Part shown: in pieces, positions 45,678 to 57,700 of the stretch
Layout: every line of letters starts with the position of its first letter
How positions within the stretch are numbered: position 1 is the first letter of the stretch
NCBI GenBank assembly: GCA_008477525.1
Contig: SPDT01000004.1
Location: forward strand, 4,340,001 to 4,404,000
Origin: Hypomyces perniciosus
Taxonomy: Eukaryota > Ascomycota > Sordariomycetes > Hypocreales > Hypocreaceae
Reading direction: 5' to 3'
Length of the DNA stretch: 64,000 bases
Made by a program: the position numbers and the translations under genes
Notes under the pieces: model-generated
What the model was told of the DNA's origin: nothing
Databases searched by the model: none
What the model saw: only the letters and a program-made list of their open reading frames with translations

Positions 45678-46082
45678 TTGTCGGTAAAGCGTGGTCGTGG
45701 TCGCCCCCTGAAAGTGGCTTGTTGCGGCGTTAGTTGCTTGGCTGGCCGAGCGGCCACGCCTATTGCTGCTCTTGCGCCTGCTCCTGCGCCTGCTCCTACT
45801 CCTGCGCTGGCTGGTCCCGGCCGGTCTAGGCGTGCTGCGGCTGTTGCCGCTCTTAACGTGCGCTTGGCTGCTGTTCGTAAAGCACGCTTTACTGCTAAGG
45901 CAGCTTTATCCTCGTCTTTATCGGCTCCTCCTCCTGCTGCTGCTATCCTGGCCCCTGCTCCTGTCACTACTGCTGCTACTCTTCCTGCTACTCCCGCCGC
46001 TGCCCCTGCTGCCGTGCCGTTATCCCCTCTTTATAAGGGTTATTTAAAGTCGGTAATTGCCGGCAAAGGAGACTTCTCCTAG
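45678..46082 (+). CDS. Ala/Pro-rich open frame with AT-hook-like motif in a GC-rich island
   Basis: This 134-codon frame starts MSVKRGRGRPLK (an AT-hook-like RGRP core), continues through Ala/Pro repeats with Arg/Lys clusters, and ends LYKGYLKSVIAGKGDFS. It lies antisense to the copia element, between the reverse transcriptase end and the 3' LTR. The surrounding kilobases are AT-rich and full of stops, while this island is GC-rich and stop-free on both strands. A minus-strand frame (45,967-45,644) is equally open. No function is known. It may be captured host sequence or an accessory frame of the element. Low complexity makes coding status uncertain. Confidence 0.35.
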   Translation: MSVKRGRGRPLKVACCGVSCLAGRAATPIAALAPAPAPAPTPALAGPGRSRRAAAVAALNVRLAAVRKARFTAKAALSSSLSAPPPAAAILAPAPVTTAATLPATPAAAPAAVPLSPLYKGYLKSVIAGKGDFS

Positions 46083-48325
46083 TGTATTTCTATTGCCTGC
46101 TCTTAGCAGTACGCTGCTTACTTTAATAGTAATTATTAATATACCCTTTAATAAGCTCCTTTTAGATTTGCCTGTATTGCTTTATTTAATTGTATACTTT
46201 ACAGTTATTTAATGCTTGCATTAATTGTATACTGGCTTTTTTAAGCTATAAGTAAAGAGGATAACAAGGTAAATATACTCTCTTTTCTTTATACGCTTAT
46301 AAGTTTATATAATTAGATAGCAACTTAATATAAAAAGGTATTACGCCTTTAATTTAACCTATTAAAGGAAGAGAATTTAGTTTACTTTAAAGAGGCTGCT
46401 GCTTTAGGCAGTAGCGATAATAATAATAATACCCTTTGCGTATAGGTGTATAAAGGCTAGAAAGCTTTTAGAGAATAGTTATTGCAGTAATAGGATATAC
46501 TTTTATAGCTGGCGGCCTATAGGCTAAAATTAATTGATTTCCTATATTTTTATATATTCTATTCTAATAATTATATATCTGTTAAGTTTAATAGTGCTTT
46601 AAAATGCTTAAAGCGCTATTATAGTAAAGCTTTAATAAGCCTGTTAATAGGTATAAAGTTAATAGAAAGATAAAAAACTGTAAATAATCCTTTTTAATAT
46701 TCCTGCTAAAATTATATATTTTATATATTAATATAATATAAGTAAATACTAATTTGTATATTTTTTTTAATTATAAAATATATAGTTAGTTAATTATTAT
46801 AATTAATATTTTAATTAGCGCTAGGCTTAAATTTTATTTTTTAGAAAAGGCTATATAAACCTATAGCCTTTTTCGCTATTTAAGTAAAGGCAAATAGCTT
46901 AGTTTCTATTATAGATATACTAATAGTGCTTTAGTGCATTGCATTTTATAGGATAAGGCCTAAGAAAAGTATAATAAAATACCCCTAAGATAATCTTTAA
47001 ATATTTATATTATTAGCGAAAAAAATATCGCTTAAAGCGGTTAAAATCTATATTTCTTTTTGCCCCTTATATTAAAAAGCTAAAAAATGCTATATATATA
47101 GATAATAGATTAGCTAGTTAATTACTTTAAGGTATTCTTTACTAAGGTTAGTTAGAAACTATAATAAAGCTGAGGCGCTATAAGCTATATTAGGCTTTAT
47201 TATAATAGCTGTATAGAGTATTAATCTTATTTTCTTTTAATATATTTTAATAATTGCTTTTAAAGCTTGCGATATACTTTTCCGGAGCTTTATAATAAGT
47301 ATTAGAATTATAAAAAGCTATATTCCTTTATTAAGCCTAAATTATTTTACAATTTTCTTAAAATAAATTTTATAAGAAAGGTATATCTTATACTTTATAT
47401 AGTTATAGGTAATTTTAATTTTTAAAAATTACTATATATTTCCTTTACTATAAAGTTTATATGTTACTTTTAAAGCATTTAATAGCTTAATATAAAAAGC
47501 TTTATTATTATAATAATATATAATTAAGATATTATCTATATAGAATATAATAAAGATCTTTTAAGCTTTATTATAAAAGAGACAGGGCTCTTTAAAGCTT
47601 AAAATTAACCTTTATTGCCTTAAAGTTAAAGATAATTTATTAAACTATAGCTTTAATAAATCCTTTAAGCTATATAAAGCTTTTATAAGCTTTAGATAGA
47701 TATTTAGCTGCTTAAAACCCTTAAGGAGCTTATATATAACTAGTTTTGAGTTTTTATCCTTTAAGGCATTAAAAAAAGCGTTTTTAATATTATACTGCTT
47801 TAACTTAAAGTTAAATTTTACTATAAAAGTAATAAATATATAGAAAAAACGCGCTATTAATATAGCTATATATATACTCTTTATAGTAAAGCACTTTTAT
47901 AAATTCCTATAAACTATAAAATAAGCTTTATAGTATTTTAAATTTCTGTTTTAATTGAATTTATAAGTAAAAACCTAATATACTAGTAGTGGCTTTATTG
48001 TTGCCTTTAAGTATAGTATATTTTGCTAGGTCCCTTTTACGCGCAGAGAGTTAATTTTATTATATGCAGTTTACTTAAATTTATCTTTAAGTGGGTATTT
48101 TATAAACTCCTTTTAGTCTTTTAGCAGTTTTATTAAATCCTTTTAGTAAATAATTAGCTTATTAAAAGCTATACTTTTTTAAAAGGAAGATTTATAGTTT
48201 ATTACTGTATTAAAAACAGTAAATACTATTTTTACGCTTTTTAATTTATTGCTTATCGGCTTTTATTAATTAAGCAGTAGTTAATATAGTATTAAATTAA
48301 AGAGTTTAGTAATTATTAAGTATAT

Positions 48326-48733
48326 TTTGTCGGGGGTAACTGATATACCCAACACACCAGCATTTTTTCTTATTAGCTTACCCGAGAAAGGTTGGCTGCT
48401 TATTTAAGCAGCTACTAGATTAGGAAAGTATAGGAGTATAAAGATATACAGATAGACCTAGTTTAATAAACAACAACCTTCTCCCCCCTTTAATATATAA
48501 CCCTACCTATAAGAACACAGTCGCTGAGGCGTATAAAGGTAACCGTTGGTTGCTTTTGGCTGCTGGCATTATGATTAAATGATCCGCAGTATCTTTTTAG
48601 CCCCTATATTACTTAATCGCCGCTTCGTGGTTCTGTTAGGAGCGCGGTTCCCGCGCTCGATACCAGTCGTTGTGTGTAGGTGTATATGTATATTGTGTAT
48701 GTGTTTTGGAGTGCCAATTCCCCCTCGACAAAA
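48326..48733 (+). repeat. LTR family 2, copy B, solo LTR inside the copia element
   Basis: The 403 bp core at 48,328-48,730 runs TGTCGGGGGTAACTG to CCCCCTCGACA. Flanks TATAT (48,321) and TATAC (48,734) fit a 5 bp target duplication differing by one C-to-T change. It splits the copia reverse transcriptase region. Confidence 0.85.
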
Positions 48734-51700
48734 TATACTAGGCTTATTATCCTTAAAAGCAGTGTCTAGGATACGCGTTTTAGTCCTATATACTAGGAGG
48801 TACTTGTTAGCCTTTCTTGCAGGTTATTTCCCTTAAAGTCTTAAGCTCCTATAAGTATTAGCTACTGCTCTACCGCTTAAGGGATTATTAGCTAGCATTT
48901 CCTTAAAAGTCTGCTCTTTTTTTATAAAAGTAGGCGAGTCTTTTATATACTAGTCTACTTCCAGCTTTAATAGACTATTCTCTTTTATTAGGTTATATAC
49001 CTTTAATGTATAAGGCTATTCTTTTATTATATCCCTCTCTATAAAGAAAGGTAAATTACTCGCTAAAGCATTACTTAAGGTTCCTATTAGCATGCTAATA
49101 TTATCTATAGAGATTGACTGTTCTAGGGTAGCCTTTAGTATTTAAAGACTAAAAGGTCTTTTTAAGTATATTAATAGCTTACTTAAAGCGTTTATTAAGC
49201 TGTCTTTAACGCTTTATATCTCTATTACCCTTAAAGGTATACTCTTTTCTTTTATATTACCTATAAAGGTATTCCTTATTGCAGGAATATATATAAAGAA
49301 GAGTTTAAATTCCAGTTTATTTTCTTTAACTTTATTATACAGTTTATTTAATTCAGCTATAAATAACTTATCCGCAATCTCTTTATTGCTATTAAAGAAG
49401 CTAGTTTTATTAAATTATATATTCCTTATAATAATTACCTTTATTAGGCAGGGTAACTAAATGTAATATATATTATTTATAGTATAGCTAATAAGATATC
49501 TAATTAGCCCCCTAGGCTTAGTCTTAAATTCTCTCTTTTTCTAGCCAGCCTTATAGTCTCTATTTAATATATAGGCGCAGCAGCTATATATATAAAGCCT
49601 ACTTTAATCTGGCTATAGGTTTGCAGAAGGCTCTTTTATTAAAAGGGGTATAAAGTCGCGGAACTATTACTTTAATTTATCGATAGGTAATATTATATTA
49701 AAGCTGTATATAGGATTTATATTAATAATATATACTGCAGCTTTTATGCTTTTAGGCTATAAGTTAGTTAGGAGACCTGCAGCTTTTAGCATTTTAATTG
49801 ATTTATTTATAACTTCCTATCCTGCTTATTTTAAAGCGCCGTTTAGCTTATATATATAAAAAGGGGCAAGCTTTAAGATAATACCCTCTATATTAGCCTA
49901 GATCTAGAAGTGTAATAAGCTCTTAACTGCAATTACAGCTTTTTTATTATTTTATTTAAAAAAGTATATAAAGATATTATATTATATCTTTACTATACTT
50001 ATAAAGTTAAACAGAGCATTAAAAACAGTTTCCTGTTCTTTATTTAGTAAAGGGTGTATATATAGCTATACAGTATATTCTTCTTTAAGCATTAAAAGCT
50101 AGTTATCCCTATTATAGCCTTTAAGATAGTCTTAAAGATCCTAATATACTTTAAAGAATAGTTTTAATGCTTATCTATTAAATAGTCTATAAAAGATAAC
50201 CTGTTTTATATGCGTAAGAGTATAAGCCTTATATTCTATATACATAGTTCCTTTAATATATATATTCCTTATATTCTTTATAAGCGCTTTAAGTGCTTTT
50301 AGGCCTAGATATCCTGATTATAGATGCCAAAGCTGTTTAAAGTTATATTATAGTATTAGGGGATTATATATTGGTCTTCTCCTGCTTTTTAACGCTATAT
50401 AAATGCTATAATTTATATTAAAAAGAATAAAAAAAGCTATTAAGCTGCTTAGTATAGTATATTTAAAGATAAGGGCAATATAAAGTAATAAAGGCTTATA
50501 TTAAAAAAATAGAAGATTATACTTATACTCTACTTTCCTTATAATAGTATTTAAACTGGCTATATTAGTATAAAGTATATTATTGTACTTTATTAACTAA
50601 ATCCCTGCTTTCTAAAGCTTTAATAAAGATATAATATAAATATAAAATCCTTTAACTATAGCTATATCCGAAAGCTTAATAAAGTGTATTATCTTTTAAT
50701 ATAAATTATAAAGAGTATCCTTTAGCAGATAATAACCTCTTTTAATTATTAGATAGCTAGCTCCTCCTACTTTAATATAGTCCTTTTCTATGCTTAAGAT
50801 AAAGGAGCCAGGAATAAAGTAATTCCTGTTATTTATTAAATAAATAGCACTATATATATTAAAGAGGGTACTTTAAAACAGGCAGTAAAGTGTATTCTAT
50901 ATATTAGTATATATTAATATATTTATTAAGTATACTGCAAAGCTTATATTTTCCTTATTAATTAGGTTTAGGGAGATTAAGGCAGCTATAATAGTTAAAG
51001 CTATTCCTCCTTATATTAAGGCAGTAAGGTTAATACCCCTTTTATTAAGCTTTTTGCAGGTAACCTGCTATTTGTCTTTTTGCAGGCGCGCGTAAATCTC
51101 TGCAGCCTGCTTAGGCATAAAAGCGTACTTCCCTTTCTTATTAAGCCTTCTAGCAAGTATAGCGTATACCTTACTATAGTCGTTTAGGGGCTAAGCGTGC
51201 CTTTTAGGTCTATAAAGGCACTCTTTACTAATAGGAGGCTTTAAGTGTATATTACTACTGCCTAATATATTATTAAAGCGGTTGCTAAGTATTATATAAA
51301 AGCTATAAATATAGTTTTCTATATTTTTTAAAATATTTAAAAAAAGCTGTTTAAGTTAATTAAAGAAGAAGATTTTATTTATTTTACTGCTCTCGATTAG
51401 GCTATTTATATAGTATAAGTGGTAGGCAGTAAAGCTTAAGGTAAAGTATACTTTAATAGCTTTAAAGAAAGCTGTTTAGGAAGCTATTCCTATAACCTTT
51501 AAAAGTTTATACTTTACTGCATTTATATAGATATACGCTTAATAGGTATACTATACTTTTAGCCTAATATTCCCATATTCTGCTTTATATAGTATATATT
51601 AATAGGATAAATGTATTTCTTTATATATTATATCTTTACAAGGAGCTAGTTAGTCTTTAAGCTTTTTAATAATTTAGCGAATAGTAAACTTAGCGTTAAA

Positions 51701-52247
51701 GTCCCTGTTATTATTATAAGCTACTCTAGTAATAGTAAAGGCTAAGGCTGCAGCTTTAAAGTCTATTAAGATTAAAGTATAGATATTAGAGTTAATTATC
51801 TTTTAGATCTAATTTAGGATTATATTACTTACCTTCCTCTTCTTTTTATTTAAAGTAATATTAAACTAGTGCTTTTAAAGTATACTATTATAGTAAATAG
51901 AGATATTTACTATAAAGGCATTAAAACTAAACTTTTATACTATATACTCTTTTACTTTTATTAAAGTAAATAGCCTAGTAGTAGGGAAATAGTTATTTAG
52001 TTAATTGGGGAGATTAAGATTAATCCTGTTTTAGACCCTAGTAGTAGTTATATAGTTAATTAGAATAGTAATCTATTTAATTTATTAGACTATTAATTCT
52101 AGCTTTATAAAAGCAATATCCTTTATGCTATTTATTATAAAAGATAGCTTTAGCAGTTTAAAAGTAAAGGTAAAGGGTATAAGGAGAGATATAATATCGA
52201 AGTAGAAGTTTCTAGTAACTCTAATAGTTACTATTTAGGCTTATAAC

Positions 52248-52511
52248 TATAGTAGAGCGCGGTATAGCTATATAGAGTATAGAGAGATAGGAAATAAAGC
52301 TTAATTATATGAAAGAGAATATACTGTAGTGGCTTCGCTATATATATATATAGTTAATATAAAGAAGAAGCTGTATGCAGGCGCTGTAAGCGCCTGTCTA
52401 GTCTGACACATCGCTTACGCGATATGTATGTCAGCTTGTATCTGCTGACAAAGCAGATAAGAGCTCCCTAGCGCCGGCAAGCGGTAGGGCCCCGGCCTAC
52501 TCAACCCAACA
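52248..52511 (-). repeat. LTR family 3, copy E (264 bp, 5' LTR of the copia element)
   Basis: It matches copy D with C-to-T/G-to-A changes and one 2 bp length difference near the end (CCCAACA). It is followed by GATAA, the target duplication. Confidence 0.92.
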
Positions 52512-52516
52512 GATAA

Positions 52517-55500
52517 TATATAAGTAGAAGGGGTTGAGAATTTTTCTATAAACCTAATTAAAATAGCCTCCCTGGAAGAACCTTTAGATGAATATAACCA
52601 GGCCAGCTTAACCGAGGAATTATTTAATTAGACTCTCCTCGCTAACTTTAACTGGCAGGGGATAAAAGCGTGTTTATATAATTAATAAGGCAGATAAGTA
52701 AGCTAAGGAGGAGCTGTTACTGCCTTAAGTGGAAAAATTAATTGAGAAAGAGTAACTGTATTTAGACCCTATACCTGTAACCTTAAAAGCTATACTGTTT
52801 AGATTGCGATGCAATAAGGAAGGCGGAACTGAGGGCGCTGAGAATAGGGAGGAATTACTAGGAGTAGAGCGAGCTAAAATAATAATCCAAGCAGCAATTC
52901 TAGATAACGCGATTAAACTTAAGACTAGCACTCTTTTAAATACTATTCTAGAACTCGCAAATACTTTAAAAGCAGACTTAATTGCAAAATTATAAAGGAT
53001 TATTAAAATATAGTTTTATAGGAAAATTAATTTAACTATCTTTAAATATACCTTATATCAAGTAATATTTATCTTTATATATAAATATCCTTTAAAGGAA
53101 AAACTATTAAGAAAACTAGATATAATAGCTGTATATATAGAACTGACTATATAAGTTATTTAGTTATTATAGGATTAACCTTTTAAAACTATAACCTTAT
53201 AACCTTTATTAGTAAAGGGATTATTAAATAAAGAGTTATTTAATTTTAAGGACCTAAACCTATTATTACCTTTAGAAATATACTTTTATAAGCTAGAGTA
53301 ACTATATATAGCTGTTAACTATAAGGCAAATTGGTTATAGAAGTCTATAACCTGGATTTATATAGTTTAAATAGAAAAGATCCTCTGCTATTTATAGGAC
53401 TTACTGCAGATATAGGTATATTTAAGAGAGCCTAATAGTATATTTATTAAAGCACTTATAGATTTAAGGTTAAAGGGAAATATTATCTTTTATTGGCTAG
53501 CTGTAAAATGTAATGTAATAATATACTTTTGCAAAGCAGTTAATACTATATTTAATAATAGGCAAGTAAATATATATAGTAAAACTGTTATTTGGGTATA
53601 TATAGGTAATGCCTAGATAGCAGTTAGATTTTATATTATATTTAATAATGTTTTAATGCCCTTTATCCTTAAGATACTATTTATTTAGGCTGCGCAGTTA
53701 ATATTTAATTATATACTAAAAAATAGGGATTTATATATAAAATACAGAATAAAAAACATTTAAATTATTACCTTAGCTGCTAAAGCTATTTATTAAGAAT
53801 ATAAAATAAAGGCATTATATAACCTAAGGCTAAAATAAATATTAACTTTATATTTAAATATAAAGTTAATAAAGTAGAAAAAAGCTTAGAAAACCTTTAT
53901 TTTACTTTTAAGGAAGAGGTTTTATATAGATTATTAGAGCGAGTTAGGGAGGATTTGATTTAGCTATTATTGGCTAATAAATTAAAAGATTAAATAAAAG
54001 TAATAAAGAAAGCGGTAAAGGAATTTAAAGGAGTAGAGGAATAAAAGAGAAAGTCTTAAAGGAAAGCGCAGAAGTATAAGCGGATTAAAACTAATACTAT
54101 ATATAAAAAAAAAGGCATAAAAATCTATCTAGTAGATAATGCTTTATTTAATGGTTTTATTCCTGCTAAGAGTTTTTATTAAAAATAGAAAAAGTAAGAT
54201 AAAGTTAAAGATAATTTAGACTTTAATACTTTATTTGCTAAATATATTATATTAAAGTTTTTATTAATTAAAGCTGGGTTAAAACTTATATTAGACTGCA
54301 TAGCAGTAATCTTGAAAATAGTAGAAGGGAAACTGATAATATAAGAAACTGCGATTTTAATGTAAATCTTAAAAAACAGGGAAATAGCATTTTCCTGGGA
54401 TTTTATAGAATATAGAAAGCTAGACTTTAAGATTGCCTTACTATAGACTATTTATATAGTAGAGTATAATGCTTAGCAGAGCAGTAGTATCTTAATCTTT
54501 AAAGGTATAGAGAAGAAAGTAGTTAACCTGCTATAAGTATATATTAAAAAAGGTCTTTTAAAGGAAAGCTATAGGCTATATAGAAACCTGTTTTTTTTAA
54601 TATAGAAAAAAGATAGTGGCTTTTACTTTATTAACTCTATTATATAGATAAATAAAGTAACTATTAAGGATACCTTTATTCCTTTAAATGCAGATTAATT
54701 TAGCAAGGACTTCGCGGGTTATATAATACTGTTATTATTAGACTTTTTCTTAAACTATAATTAAATCCCTTTTAATAAGAAAAGCCGAGATATAATTATA
54801 TTTATAAGCCTTATTAGCCTTTTAAGATACTATACTTTTTTAATAGGCGCTATAAACTTAGTAGCGCAATTTTAATATATTATTCTTTAAATACTATTTA
54901 ATTTTATACCTATAGTTTACTGACTATTTTTAGATAATATTGTAGTGTAAGGTTTAAAGTCTATATATAGCGGTAAAGAAGTAATATTTAGGGTTTGATG
55001 CTATATTTTAAAGTATCTGCAAAACCTAGATAAAACCCTAGTAAATATTAAATTATCAGGATATATAATTTTAGCAGTAAAATTAGTTTTTTATTAAAAA
55101 TCCGCTAAATTAATAAAGTACCTATATAGAATAAAAGGGCGCTAATTAACTATAGGTAAAATCATTAAAATCAAAGAATAAAAGAACTGTAAAACTATTA
55201 ATAAAGTTTAATCTTTCTTTAGTCTAGTTAGCTATTATAGATGCTGGATTAAATATTTTGTATAGATTATTAAGCCTTTAATAACCTTATTAAAGAAAGA
55301 CGCCCCTTAAAAGTAAACTAAAGAATAATAGCACGCTATAAATAAACTTAAAGAGTTTATTATTTCTGCCTTAATACTAGTAATATTAAATATAAATAAA
55401 AGATATAGGGAAATAATCTTTATAGTTAATGCTAGTATAATAAGCTAAAGGGCTATTTTAATATAGATTATAAAAGGGAAAAGATAACTAATTTAATATA

Positions 55501-57700
55501 AAAGTAAATATTAGCTTTTATTAGAAATAAAGTATAACACTATAAAGAAAAAATGCAAAGCTTTACTTTAAGCCTTTAAAAGGCTATATACTTATATCTA
55601 TAAGCTTCTATTTATACTGGAAATAAATATTAAAGTAGTTATTAATTAAATAAATAATAAAATTAATAATATCCCTAGCAGGTATATAACCTAATAAATT
55701 AATTATATCCTTCTTTTTAACTTTACTGTTAAGTATATCCTTAGGAAAGAAAATATTATAGTAAATGCTTTATTTTATAAATTAATAACTGCTATAGATA
55801 AGGCTAAAGCTAAGAAAAAAGGGGACTTAAAAGATTTTATAGATATATATTTAGGTATAATTTTATTTATACTGCTAGGGGAGGAGTATAGTAAAGAGTT
55901 TTAATAAATTATATAGTACTTTTAAATAATATAGAGATTATTTAATCTTTTAGCTGCAGACTTTTAGCGATTTAGGAATAAAGTAAAAAGGTTTATTATA
56001 AAAGATAGGAAATTATAGGTAAGACTAATAAAACACTGCCGCTAACCTATACTTATTTTTAATAGCCTAACCTTAAAGAAAACAGCTATTTAGCAATACT
56101 ATATTAAAATAGGCTATAAAGGCTAAAAGGTAACTTTCTGGTTCTTAAAGGAAAAATACTAATAGCCGCAGATATAGAACAATATATGCAAGGCAGTTAT
56201 ATTATACCCCTAGTATTAAGGCTTTAATCTATACTGCCTTAAAGAGCTAGCTATCATAATAAAATTAACTAGGCCTATAAAGAAAGTCCATTTCAATACC
56301 TAATATATCCTAAGTAACTATAGATATATTTACCTATTTAAAGGAAAATATAACTTTTATAAATAAATAAAAGTAAAACCTATATTTACTTTATTATTAA
56401 TAGTAATAATAAAGTTTATATTTAAATAAATATACTGATTTAGTATAATAATTTAAGCTATTATAGATAAAGGATTAGAAATAAAAAAGATACTCTTAAA
56501 AGTATTAATTAATTTAAAAGTTAAAATTATTTAGATATTAATATATAACCTTAAAGCTAATACTGCAGTAAAGGTTAGCTATTAGAGCTTAATATTAGTA
56601 TTAATAAAAATAGCCGGGCTTAATAAAAAGTAGTTCTAGAATTTAGATAAGGCGATTATAGCTAATAGATATATAGTAAAAAGCTTAATAGGGTACTCCG
56701 CGTTTTACCTATTATTTAGCTAAGAATTAATTTTTCCTTTAAAGGTAAAACTATTTATTTAGCGGCTAATTAACTAGGATAAAGTCTATATAATGGAAAA
56801 TTAATTAATAGCATGTATCTATATACTTAAAAGAAAAGAGGGAGATATTAAAATAGCCTAAGAGAGAGTAACTGCATTTCGTTAAATATTAGCTAAAAGG
56901 ATAAATATTAATAATCAGTATTTACTGCGGAAAGCAGCTAAACTACTCCTCTTTAATAACCTTATTTTACTCTATAATATAAAGCGCTAAAAGGACCTTT
57001 TAAAAAATGTAAAATTAAAGATATATTAGCTAGGCCTATTTAGGATTAAGTTTTAAGCGGATATAATAAAAGTATATAAACTGAAAACATTAAATAGGGT
57101 CCTATTTAATAAAATTTACTTAAGTAAATATTTAAAGAAGTTTATAAAAGATAAATTTAGCTAGTAGGTAGTTAAAGATAATAAAGAGACTTTTATAGAT
57201 TAAAACTTAAAGGCAGATAAAGATTTATTTGAAAATAAAGCGGTTAATAGAGTAATAATTAAGGTTATTAATAACTAAAAACTTAAAAAGCTTTACAGTA
57301 ACTCTTTAGCTATTAAAGGAATATATAGTTAATAAGATTAAATAGTCTAGCCAAGAACTAGGGTATATATTTATAAGTTAAAGGAAGAAGAGATATTTTA
57401 ACTAAAACGCAGTCCCCTATAATACTTTAAAGTAGCTATTCTTAAAATAAACTAAATAAGTCGGGACAACTACCTTTATATAAAGGATATATAGGGGAAG
57501 ATAAGCAGTAATATTCTTAAAAAACAGCTGCTAGGTATTATTTTTAAAGGGGAGGAGATAGCCGCTAATTAAAGTTTACTGCCCTGCCTATAAAAAATAT
57601 AACCTAAGTATATTATAAAAAAGAGAACTATAAGATTAAATAATTTATCAATTATATTTCCTTATTAACTGCTTATTTTTTAGTAATAAAAGTTAAAATA
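52517..57700 (+). mobile_element. Degraded Ty3/gypsy pol (RT, RNase H, integrase)
   Basis: Plus-strand remnant. A reverse transcriptase segment begins near 54,691 (FSKDFAGYIIL, then LLLDFFLNYN). Its catalytic box reads LFLDNIVV at 54,924-54,947, with the second Asp replaced by Asn. An RNase H segment is at about 55,380-55,600 (IIFIVNAS, later CKALL). Integrase-like sequence follows from about 55,950 to past 56,600. Stops in every frame show it is dead. It probably continues the gag at 42,324-44,960, being separated by the nested copia element. Confidence 0.75.

Larger units (their letters stand above)
44961..52511 (-). mobile_element. Complete but inactive Ty1/copia retrotransposon
   Basis: A 7.55 kb element bounded by LTRs D and E, with an exact 5 bp target duplication GATAA (44,956-44,960 and 52,512-52,516). 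Coding direction is minus. A GAG-pre-integrase motif (LWHL, SGYLGLKAL) lies at about 50,283-50,342, integrase core remnants at about 49,400-50,200, and the reverse transcriptase catalytic motif reads FYIDNIL at about 47,519-47,555, with the second Asp of the YVDD-type box changed to Asn. A G-run beside the 3' LTR (about 45,226-45,231) fits a polypurine tract. GTTATAAGCC after the 5' LTR may be a primer site for an initiator-tRNA fragment. Stops are frequent throughout. LTR copy B and a GC-rich island lie inside. Confidence 0.9.

Noticed and set aside
45644..45967. Minus-strand frame in the GC island as the real gene
   Set aside because: It is equally open but ends by reading into the flanking repeat. 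Neither strand can be proven coding, and only the longer plus frame was listed.
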